This document shows positions 1-5,055 of a stretch of DNA of 5,055 nt, piece by piece. Position 1 is the stretch's first letter; the number at the start of each line of letters is the position of its first letter. This DNA comes from an uncultured Opitutia bacterium (GTDB lineage: Bacteria; Verrucomicrobiota; Verrucomicrobiia; Opitutales; UBA953): contig CAIVYX010000333.1 in assembly GCA_903910245.1 (NCBI GenBank), positions 1 to 5,055 on the forward strand, written 5' to 3'. The position numbers and the translations under genes were made by a program. The notes under the pieces were generated by a model. The model did not search any database. It was not told the DNA's origin and saw only the letters and a list, made by a program, of their open reading frames with translations.

Positions 1-66
1 ACGAGACTCGAACTCGCGACCTCCGCAGTGACAGTGCGGCGCTCTAACCAACTGAGCTACCACCCC
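1..66 (-). tRNA. tRNA-Asp (anticodon GTC), 3' end cut by the window edge
   Basis: Read on the minus strand from base 66, the cloverleaf is clear. The 5' acceptor strand is GGGGTGG, then TA at positions 8-9. The D arm is GCTC / GAGC around AGTTGGTTA. The anticodon stem CCGCA / TGCGG closes the loop CTGTCAC, giving anticodon GTC (Asp). The variable loop is AGGTC. The T arm is GCGAG / CTCGT around TTCGAGT, with one G-U pair at the base. The window ends at tRNA position 65, so the 3' acceptor strand (expected CCACCCC), discriminator base and any encoded CCA are outside. The tRNA decodes GAC/GAU. It lies 67 bases downstream of proA on the same strand and has its own candidate promoter. Confidence 0.95.
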
Positions 67-85
67 GGTAGCCAAAAGGAAGGGT

Positions 86-115
86 AAGAAAGGTTTCCGG
101 GAGGGGGTCTGTCAA
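86..115 (-). promoter_or_regulatory. Candidate sigma70-type promoter for tRNA-Asp
   Basis: In the proA-tRNA gap the minus strand carries a perfect -35 hexamer TTGACA (115 to 110). Eighteen bases further is TTTCTT (91 to 86), a weak -10 matching the consensus at three of six positions. A start about 7 bases downstream (near base 79) would leave a leader of roughly 12 bases before the tRNA 5' end at 66, which is sensible for a tRNA gene. The -35 is convincing; the -10 is poor. The tRNA could instead be read through from proBA and processed, since no strong terminator is visible after proA. Confidence 0.4.
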
Positions 116-133
116 ACGGAAAACCGACCCAAA

Positions 134-1393
134 TTAGCCCCTAACTTGACCCTGGCCGACGATTTCGAACTTCCAGGTGGTCAATTCACGAATCCCCATG
201 GGGCCGCGGGCGTGCAAGCGGTCGGTGGAGATGCCGACTTCGGCCCCGAAGCCGAACTCGCCACCGTCCGTGAAGCGGGTGCTGGCATTCCAGTAGACAC
301 AGGCGCTGTCGATCTGGGCGAGGAAGGAGCGGGCGGCGGACTCGTCGGCCGTGATGATGGCATCGGAGTGGTGCGAGCCGTAGTCTTCGACGTGGGCGAC
401 CGCCTCGGCAAGGCCAGCGACAACCTTCACATTGAGGATGAGGCCGAGGTGCTCGGTGCGGAAATCTTGTTCCGTCGCGGCCTTGGCGCCGGACATTAGT
501 CGCTGTGACTTTGCACAGGCGCGGACCTCAGTCTGCTTCGCGGCGAGCGCGGCAGCCATCTTCGGGAGGAATTTCTCGGCGACGGTGGCGTCGACGAGCA
601 AGGTCTCGAGGGCATTGCACGCGCTGGGGCGCTGGCACTTTGCGTTGAGCACGATCTGTTCGGCCATCGCGAGGTCGGCCTGCGCGTGGACGTAGACGTG
701 GCAGATACCGGCGTCGTGCTTGATGACGGGGACCTTGGCGGAGTTGACTACCGCCTCGATGAGGCCAGGGCCGCCGCGGGGGATGATGATGTCGACGATG
801 CCGCGGAGTGAACCGAGCGCGGGGACGGCTTCGCGGTCGGTGAAGGGCAGGAGCGTGACGGCTTCGGCGGGTAGGCCAGCGGCGCGCAGGCCGGTCGCGA
901 AGGACTTCGACAGCGCGATATTCGTGTGGATCGCTTCGCTGCCGCCGCGGAGCACGCAACCGTTGCCGGACTTCAGGCAGAGGGCGGCGGCGTCGACGGT
1001 GACATTCGGGCGCGACTCGAAGATAATGGCGACGAGGCCAATCGGGACGCGGCGGCGGATGATGCGGAGGCCGTTGGGGCGGGTCCAATCCTCGGTGACT
1101 TCGCCGACGGGGTCGGGGAGTTTCGCGACCGCTTCGCAGGCGATAGCAATATCCTCAAGGCGGGCGTGGTCGAGGCGCAGGCGGTCGGTCATCGCGTCCG
1201 TGAGGCCCTTGGCCTGGGCGGCGGCGAGGTCCTTCGCGTTGGCTTCGAGAATGGCGGCTTCGTCGGCGCGGAGGGCCTGCGCGGCGGCACGCAGAGCGGC
1301 GTCGCGGACGGCGGACGGGGCGAGGGCGAGGGCGCGCGAGGCCTTCTTGGCCGTGCGGGCGATCTCCGTCACGCGCTGGAGGAGGTCGCTCAT
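134..1393 (-). CDS. proA: Glutamate-5-semialdehyde dehydrogenase (gamma-glutamyl phosphate reductase)
   Basis: ProA catalyses the second step of proline synthesis: NADPH-dependent reduction of gamma-glutamyl 5-phosphate to glutamate 5-semialdehyde, which cyclises spontaneously and is reduced by ProC. It is a cytosolic aldehyde-dehydrogenase-fold enzyme. The 419-residue product matches the usual length (about 415-420). Family signatures: VPIGLVAIIFESRPNVT (about 116-132), KSGNGCVLRGGSEA (141-154), IIIPRGGPGLI (202-212), the active-site block NAKCQRPSACNALET with the catalytic cysteine at C259, and the C-terminal block TRFTDGGEFGFGAEVGIST (372-390) followed by HARGPMGI. The ATG at 1393 overlaps the proB stop as ATGA, so the start is well defined and translation is probably coupled to proB. 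The stop is TAA. A purine-rich AAGAAGAA precedes the start, only a weak ribosome-binding site. The gene looks intact. Confidence 0.97.
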   Translation of the reverse strand: MSDLLQRVTEIARTAKKASRALALAPSAVRDAALRAAAQALRADEAAILEANAKDLAAAQAKGLTDAMTDRLRLDHARLEDIAIACEAVAKLPDPVGEVTEDWTRPNGLRIIRRRVPIGLVAIIFESRPNVTVDAAALCLKSGNGCVLRGGSEAIHTNIALSKSFATGLRAAGLPAEAVTLLPFTDREAVPALGSLRGIVDIIIPRGGPGLIEAVVNSAKVPVIKHDAGICHVYVHAQADLAMAEQIVLNAKCQRPSACNALETLLVDATVAEKFLPKMAAALAAKQTEVRACAKSQRLMSGAKAATEQDFRTEHLGLILNVKVVAGLAEAVAHVEDYGSHHSDAIITADESAARSFLAQIDSACVYWNASTRFTDGGEFGFGAEVGISTDRLHARGPMGIRELTTWKFEIVGQGQVRG

Positions 1394-2160
1394 TTCTTCT
1401 TCAGCGAGAAGCGCGTGCCAATCTTCTGGCCCGCGGCGAGTTCGAGCAGGACGCCTTCGCGGCGACCGCTGGCGATAATCGTGTCGACGCCGCCTTCGGC
1501 TGCGATTTCGGCGGCGAGCAGTTTCGTGACCATCCCGCCGACGTTGCGTTCGGAACCGGCACCGCCGGCGAGGGCACGTACAGAGTCGTCGATCTTGCGG
1601 ACGGAGGGAATGAGGTCACCGGAGCCATCGGATTTAGTCATCAGGCCGGGGATGCCGGAAAGAATAATCAGCAGGTCGGCGCCGACGAGGGCGGCGACGT
1701 GGGCCGAGAGGCGGTCATTATCACCGACCTTGATTTCCTCGTCGGCGATGGCGTCGTTCTCGTTGATGATCGGAATGAAGCGCTTGCGGGCGAGGAGGAG
1801 GTCGATCGTCGCGCGGGCGTTGCGGGTGCAGGCACGGCTGTCGAGGTCCCAGTAGGTGAGCAGCATCTGTGCGCCCAGCAGCTTATGGCGGCGGAGGTGC
1901 TTGCCGTATTCCGACATTAGCTCGGGCTGGCCAACGGTGGCGCAGGCCTGGAGCTCGCGGGCCTCCTTCGGGCGCTTCTCGAGGCTCATGGCGGTCATGC
2001 CCGCGGCGACAGCGCCGGAGGTCACCAAGACGACCTGGATGCCACGCTTATGCAGGCCGGCGACCTGATCGACGATACGACCGATCTGGACGCGGTCGAC
2101 CTTGCCGTCCTTGCGGGTGAGGAGGCCGGAACCGAGCTTGATGACCCATCGTTTTGCCAT
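1390..2160 (-). CDS. proB: Glutamate 5-kinase, short form lacking the PUA domain
   Basis: ProB catalyses the ATP-dependent phosphorylation of L-glutamate to gamma-glutamyl 5-phosphate, the committed and usually proline-inhibited step of proline synthesis. The 256-residue product is a single amino-acid-kinase domain. Visible motifs: KLGSGLLT (8-15, K8 being the conserved phosphate-binding lysine), VTSGAVAAG (46-54), PIINENDAI (130-138) and EIKVGDNDRLSA (142-153) in the glutamate site, and GGMVTK (208-213) with the conserved lysine K213. The protein ends at FSLKKK, where the Escherichia coli enzyme (367 residues) continues into a PUA domain. The stop overlaps the proA start and there is no second domain in any continuing frame, so this is a natural short form rather than a truncation. 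In the nucleotide-site loop the usual (T/S)D..GL reads SGIPGL (168-173), with Gly where Asp is usual. The start at 2160 is ATG, with no clear Shine-Dalgarno sequence. Confidence 0.95.
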   Translation of the reverse strand: MAKRWVIKLGSGLLTRKDGKVDRVQIGRIVDQVAGLHKRGIQVVLVTSGAVAAGMTAMSLEKRPKEARELQACATVGQPELMSEYGKHLRRHKLLGAQMLLTYWDLDSRACTRNARATIDLLLARKRFIPIINENDAIADEEIKVGDNDRLSAHVAALVGADLLIILSGIPGLMTKSDGSGDLIPSVRKIDDSVRALAGGAGSERNVGGMVTKLLAAEIAAEGGVDTIIASGRREGVLLELAAGQKIGTRFSLKKK

Positions 2161-2222
2161 GGCTTTGAGAGGTCGACCTTAGCCGAGGGAAAACGCCGTT
2201 GTCCAGCGTCAGAACACCGACC

Positions 2223-3251
2223 TCAGAACGAAGGCGGCTGCAGGCCCACGGCCAGCCAGCCTTTCGGGGCCAGGACACGACCTTGCGGGGTGCGCACGAC
2301 GTAACCTTCCTGCACGAGGAACGGCTCATGGACTTCCTCGAGCGTGTGAGCGTCTTCGCCGATGGCGGCGCCGATACTGCTCAAGCCGACTGGTCCGCCG
2401 TTATGCTTCTCGGCCATCGCGCGAAGGAAGCGGTGATCCATGTCGTCGAGTCCGTGTTGATCGATCTCGAGGAGCTCGAGGGCGGCGGCGGTCACGGCGG
2501 CGTTCGCCTTACCGCCGGCGCGTTCGAGGGCGTAGTCGCGCGTGAAGCGCAGGAGGTTGTTGACGATGCGGGGCGTACCGCGGGCGCGGCGGGCAATCTC
2601 GTCGGCGCCGCCTTGGTCGATGTCGAGGCTGAGGAGGTCGGCGTTGCGGCGGACGATGCTGAGCAGCTGTTCGCGGGTGTAGTAGTCGAGGCGCGTCTGC
2701 AACGTGAAGCGGCTGCGCAACGGGGCGGTGAGTAGGCCCGTGCGGGTGGTTGCGCCGACAAGCGTGAACTTCGGTAGGTCAAGGCGCACGCTGCGGGCGT
2801 TAGGACCTTGATCGATCATGATGTCGATGCGGAAGTCCTCCATCGCCGAGTAGAGGAACTCTTCGACCGTCTTCGGGATGCGGTGGATCTCGTCGATGAA
2901 GAGTAGGTCGCCTTCTTGGAGGCTCGTGAGTAGGCCAGCGAGGTCGGAGGCTTTTTCAACGACCGGGCCGGAGGTCACGCGGATCGGGCGGCCCATCTCT
3001 TCGGCGAGGATCATCGCGAGGGTCGTCTTGCCGAGGCCGGGTGGGCCGTGGAGAAGGATGTGATCGAGCGTGCGGCCTTCGCGACGCGCGGCGCCGATCA
3101 TCACGCGCAGGCGTTCGACTGTGCGCTGCTGGCCGACAAAGTCGTCGAGCTTCGGCGGGCGCAGGGCGGCGTCCAGCGAGCGGTTCGCACGCGACGCGGC
3201 TTCCTTGCCGGCGAGCGGCTGGGGGTCATCGGGCGAATCCTTGCGGGCCAT
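2223..3251 (-). CDS. ruvB: Holliday junction branch migration ATPase RuvB
   Basis: RuvB is the hexameric AAA+ motor that, with RuvA, drives branch migration of Holliday junctions during recombinational repair. Counting from the ATG at 3251 (342 residues; the family is usually about 330-350): a variable N-terminal tail of about 30 residues, then LRPPKLDDFVGQ; Walker A HGPPGLGKTT (K75 binds phosphate); Walker B LLFIDEIH (116-123, D120/E121); sensor 1 VGATTR (165-170); an APLRSRF arginine-finger segment (176-182); sensor 2 GTPR (R228); and a C-terminal winged helix, GPVGLSSIGAAIGED to EGYVVRTPQGRVL (about 286-327). A TTG at 3260 would add MRS in frame, and a stop lies just upstream of it. I prefer the ATG. 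Neither start has a good Shine-Dalgarno sequence. The gene follows murA after 38 bases; ruvA and ruvC are not adjacent. Confidence 0.97.
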   Translation of the reverse strand: MARKDSPDDPQPLAGKEAASRANRSLDAALRPPKLDDFVGQQRTVERLRVMIGAARREGRTLDHILLHGPPGLGKTTLAMILAEEMGRPIRVTSGPVVEKASDLAGLLTSLQEGDLLFIDEIHRIPKTVEEFLYSAMEDFRIDIMIDQGPNARSVRLDLPKFTLVGATTRTGLLTAPLRSRFTLQTRLDYYTREQLLSIVRRNADLLSLDIDQGGADEIARRARGTPRIVNNLLRFTRDYALERAGGKANAAVTAAALELLEIDQHGLDDMDHRFLRAMAEKHNGGPVGLSSIGAAIGEDAHTLEEVHEPFLVQEGYVVRTPQGRVLAPKGWLAVGLQPPSF

Positions 3252-3289
3252 GGAGCGCAAGGTGCGGGGTCAGGACGAATTGGCAACCC

Positions 3290-4582
3290 TCAGTCCTCCG
3301 CGAAGCCTTTCGGCAGGTCGGAGGCCGGGAGGCGTTCGACGTCCGCGCCCAGGGAGCGGAGGCGTTCCTCGAAGCGTTCGTAGCCGCGGTCGAGGTGGTA
3401 GAGGCGTTGGACCCAGGTCTCACCCTTGGCGACCAGCGCGGCGAGGATGAGGGCGGCGGAGGCGCGGAGATCGGAGGCCATGACCGGCGCGCCGGAAAGT
3501 GGGCGGTCGCCGTAAATCGCGGCCGTGGCGCCGTCGATGGCGATCTCGGCGCCCATGCGCTGGAGTTCGGCGGCGTGCATGAAGCGGGCCGGGTAAATCT
3601 TTTCGGTCACCGTGCTGCGTCCGTCGACGAGGAGCTGGAGGGCCATGAACTGCGCCTGCAGGTCGGTTGGGAAGCCCGGATAGGGTTCGGTGATGATTTC
3701 GACGGCGTGCGTCGGCTTGCCGTGGGCGCGGATGAAGTTGGGACCGGTCTCGACCTGGACGCCCGCTTCACGGAGCTTATCGAGGAAGGCTGTGAGGTGC
3801 GACGGGTCGCAGTGCGTCACCGTGACGTCGCCGCCTGTGATTGCGCCCGCGACAAGGTAGGTGCCGGCTTCGATGCGGTCGGCGATGACCGTGTGATCGC
3901 AGCCGTGGAGTGAAGTGACGCCTTCGACCTCGATGATGCCCGTGCCGTGGCCGCTGATTTTCGCGCCCATCTGGATGAGCATCGTGCAGAGGTCGACGAC
4001 CTCCGGTTCGCGGGCGGCGCATTCAATGCGGGTGACGCCGGGCGTGAGGGTGGCGGCCATCACGATGTTGGCCGTACCGAGGACTGTGCTGCCCATCGGG
4101 CCGCCCATGAAGACCATGTCACCACGGGCGCGGGAGGCGTCGACTTGGACGAGGCCGGCTTCGACCGTGACGACGCAGCCGAGGGCTTCGAGGCCTTTCA
4201 GGTGAAGGTCGATGGGACGGGGTCCGATGACACAGCCGCCCGGGATGGCCATCTCCGCTTGGCGGAGGCGGCCGATGAGAGAGCCCAGTAGGCAGACCGA
4301 TGCGCGCATCTTGCGAACGAGGTCGTAGGGCGTGCGGTGCGAGACCTGTTCGGCACGAATCGTCCAGACGCCGGGCTCCGGGTTAGCGACGATGGCGCCT
4401 TGGTGGCCGAGGATTTCGGCCATGTAGCGGACATCGCTGAGGTCGGGCACGTTGCGCAGCGTCACCGTCTCGCCCGTGAGGAGCGAAGCGGCGAGCAGGG
4501 GCAGCGAAGCGTTTTTCGAACCAGCGGCGCGGACCGTACCTTTCAGCACGTGACCACCGCGGATGCGCGCGACCTGGAGCAT
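3290..4582 (-). CDS. murA: UDP-N-acetylglucosamine 1-carboxyvinyltransferase
   Basis: MurA transfers enolpyruvate from phosphoenolpyruvate to UDP-N-acetylglucosamine, the first committed cytosolic step of peptidoglycan synthesis and the target of fosfomycin. The 430-residue product has the two-lobed EPSP-synthase fold length (E. coli 419). Visible residues: AAGSKNASLPLLAA near the N terminus (K23, matching E. coli K22), KMRASVCLLGSL (91-102), and the active-site loop PGGCVIGPRPIDLH with C117 matching the fosfomycin-reactive Cys115 and R122 matching Arg120. Further on, EPYPGFPTDLQAQF carries D307 (general-base Asp305 in E. coli) and LYHLDRGYERFEE carries R399 (Arg397). Because the active-site residue is Cys rather than Asp, the enzyme is predicted to be fosfomycin-sensitive. 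The N terminus MLQVARIRGG fits the family start, so ATG at 4582 is well supported although the preceding bases (TTTTACCCGCC) contain no Shine-Dalgarno sequence. A terminator hairpin sits directly upstream. Confidence 0.97.
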   Translation of the reverse strand: MLQVARIRGGHVLKGTVRAAGSKNASLPLLAASLLTGETVTLRNVPDLSDVRYMAEILGHQGAIVANPEPGVWTIRAEQVSHRTPYDLVRKMRASVCLLGSLIGRLRQAEMAIPGGCVIGPRPIDLHLKGLEALGCVVTVEAGLVQVDASRARGDMVFMGGPMGSTVLGTANIVMAATLTPGVTRIECAAREPEVVDLCTMLIQMGAKISGHGTGIIEVEGVTSLHGCDHTVIADRIEAGTYLVAGAITGGDVTVTHCDPSHLTAFLDKLREAGVQVETGPNFIRAHGKPTHAVEIITEPYPGFPTDLQAQFMALQLLVDGRSTVTEKIYPARFMHAAELQRMGAEIAIDGATAAIYGDRPLSGAPVMASDLRASAALILAALVAKGETWVQRLYHLDRGYERFEERLRSLGADVERLPASDLPKGFAED

Positions 4583-4589
4583 GGCGGGT

Positions 4590-4621
4590 AAAAGAAGCGG
4601 GGGCGCCGATTGGCGCCCCCG
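4590..4621 (-). terminator. Intrinsic terminator after the Arg/Gly-rich gene
   Basis: On the minus strand a perfect 10-bp GC-rich stem, CGGGGGCGCC paired with GGCGCCCCCG (4598-4607 with 4612-4621), closes a 4-base AATC loop and is followed by CTTCTTTT (4597-4590). This is a classic rho-independent terminator for the minus strand. On the plus strand the hairpin is followed by TTATG rather than a T tract, so termination is directional. It begins 6 bases after the stop codon of the Arg/Gly-rich gene and its T tract ends 7 bases before the murA ATG. Confidence 0.87.
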
Positions 4622-4627
4622 TTATGT

Positions 4628-5055
4628 TCAGCCTTCGCGAGGACCGTTGCGAGGACCGCGGTCGCCGCGGAATTCACCGCGACCTCCACGGGAGCCATCA
4701 CGGGAACCCTCACGTCCGCCGCGGGAACCGCCGCGGAATTCACCGCGACCACGTCCGCCGCGCTGACCGCGATCGGAACGTTCGCCACGGTGTTCGCCGT
4801 GAGGTTGCTGGGTGCGGCCGGAAGGGACGAAGACGGCCTTATCAGGCACGCCGAACAGGGTGGCGAGCTTGCGCTTCAGCGAGGCCCAGAAGCCGATGGG
4901 GGCTTGGACTGGGATGACGACGGGCTCGATCTGGATGCGCGGACGGTCTTCACGACGCGGGCGGTCTTCACGACGAGGACCACGGTCGCCTTCGGAGCGG
5001 GGACCACGGTCGCCTTCGGAGCGGGGACCACGATCGCCTTCGGAGCGGGGACCAC
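4628..5055 (-). CDS. Arg/Gly-rich protein of unknown function, C-terminal 141 residues (5' end outside window)
   Basis: The frame is open from the right edge to a TGA at 4630-4628, followed at once by a terminator, so this is the 3' end of a real gene. The visible residues fall in three parts. Residues 1-39 are tandem GPRSEGDR (three copies) and PRREDR (two copies). Residues 40-79 are an ordinary-looking segment, IQIEPVVIPVQAPIGFW then ASLKRKLATLFGVPDK, which could form an amphipathic helix. Residues 80-141 are RGG-box-like, with RGGRGRGEFRGG, SRGGRE and SRGGRGEFRG. I count 31 Arg and 30 Gly in 141 residues, with a net positive charge. All Arg codons are CGT or CGC, which suggests good expression and argues against a chance frame. 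An internal GTG (codon 69) should not be taken as the start, because the repeat-rich frame continues upstream. RG-rich tails of this kind occur on DEAD-box helicases and other RNA-binding proteins, but no catalytic or binding domain is visible, so I assign no function. Confidence 0.8.
   Translation of the reverse strand, partial: GPRSEGDRGPRSEGDRGPRSEGDRGPRREDRPRREDRPRIQIEPVVIPVQAPIGFWASLKRKLATLFGVPDKAVFVPSGRTQQPHGEHRGERSDRGQRGGRGRGEFRGGSRGGREGSRDGSRGGRGEFRGDRGPRNGPREG
4663..4750 (-). repeat. Pair of identical 22-base direct repeats in the RGG-rich coding tail
   Basis: Bases 4663-4684 and 4729-4750 are identical over 22 positions and encode the repeated RGGRGEFRG/RGRGEFRG portion of the tail. 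The sequence between them contains further shorter copies of the CGTCCGCCGCG-type motif. This is internal coding repetition of the RGG tail rather than a mobile element. Confidence 0.8.
4943..4978 (-). repeat. Tandem 18-base repeat, two copies, coding PRREDR
   Basis: Copies at 4978-4961 and 4960-4943 differ at two third-codon positions (CCT/CCG and CGC/CGT) and encode the same six residues. A partial third unit (PR) follows. The array lies directly downstream of the 24-base repeats in the same frame and gives the same alternation of basic and acidic residues. Confidence 0.85.
4982..5053 (-). repeat. Tandem 24-base repeat, three copies, coding GPRSEGDR
   Basis: Copies at 5053-5030, 5029-5006 and 5005-4982 are identical except for one synonymous change (GAT versus GAC in the first copy). 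The two bases at the right edge (AC on the plus strand) continue the pattern, so the array probably extends outside the window. Near-perfect DNA identity points to recent duplication by slippage or unequal crossing-over, and copy number may vary between strains. Confidence 0.93.

Noticed and set aside
1..66. tRNA as a prophage or island attachment site
   Set aside because: No integrase, direct repeat of the tRNA 3' end or foreign-looking sequence is present, and the tRNA 3' end itself is outside the window.
926..1855. 309-codon open frame on the plus strand across the proA/proB junction
   Set aside because: It lies antisense to two intact, strongly conserved genes, has an Arg/Ala/Ser-biased composition expected from the reverse frame of GC-rich coding DNA, and shows no recognisable domain.
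2190..2209. Possible weak terminator after ruvB on the minus strand (ACGCT / GGCGT stem, 7-base loop, TTTT)
   Set aside because: The stem is only five pairs including a G-U and the T tract is four bases, so it is too weak to call a terminator.
3252..3260. Upstream TTG start for ruvB adding MRS
   Set aside because: It is possible, but the ATG three codons later is a better start codon and the added residues are not part of any conserved RuvB segment.
3041..3913. 290-codon plus-strand open frame antisense to ruvB and murA
   Set aside because: It is the reverse-frame shadow of GC-rich genes and contains no family motif. The plus-strand frames at 720-1478 and 2199-2735 are rejected for the same reason.
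4543..4788. 81-codon minus-strand frame running through the terminator into murA
   Set aside because: It is an Ala/Val-rich shadow of the Arg/Gly-rich coding repeats, offset by one frame, and it would translate through the terminator hairpin. The Arg/Gly frame, which stops just before the terminator, is the credible one.
4628..5055. CRISPR-like or intergenic repeat array
   Set aside because: The repeats are head-to-tail without spacers, are multiples of three, keep one open frame and encode repeated peptides, so they are coding repeats.

Overview
The window is a compact, GC-rich bacterial chromosome segment. Every recognisable gene lies on the minus strand, so transcription runs from high to low coordinates. 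In that order the genes are: the 3' end of a gene for an Arg/Gly-rich protein, an intrinsic terminator, murA (peptidoglycan precursor synthesis), ruvB (Holliday-junction branch migration), proB and proA (first two steps of proline synthesis), and a tRNA-Asp(GTC) cut by the left edge. Coding density is very high: gaps between genes are 38-67 bases and no stretch over 300 bases lacks a gene.

The organism is a high-GC Gram-negative-type bacterium. Protein style, the short ProB without a C-terminal PUA domain and the absence of clear Shine-Dalgarno sequences fit Verrucomicrobiota (Opitutia-like). That placement is an impression and cannot be proven from this window.

Layout. 1-66: tRNA-Asp, missing its 3' acceptor strand. 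67-133: short spacer with a candidate tRNA promoter. 134-2160: proB-proA pair joined by a 4-base ATGA overlap, indicating translational coupling. 2161-2222: 62-base spacer holding a 10-bp palindrome and a weak promoter-like sequence. 2223-3251: ruvB. 3290-4582: murA. 4583-4627: 45-base spacer filled by a strong hairpin terminator that ends only 7 bases before the murA start codon. 4628-5055: C-terminal 141 residues of an Arg/Gly-rich protein with tandem DNA repeats, open at the right edge.

murA, ruvB, proB and proA are spaced closely enough to be one transcription unit (murA-ruvB 38 bases, ruvB-proB 62 bases, proB/proA overlapping), although their functions are unrelated: cell wall, recombination, and amino-acid synthesis. 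ProB phosphorylates glutamate and ProA reduces the unstable glutamyl-5-phosphate, so only those two genes have a shared biochemical logic. ProC, RuvA and RuvC are not in the window. Most of the window is ordinary housekeeping sequence. The part least explained by known families is the Arg/Gly-rich tail at the right edge.
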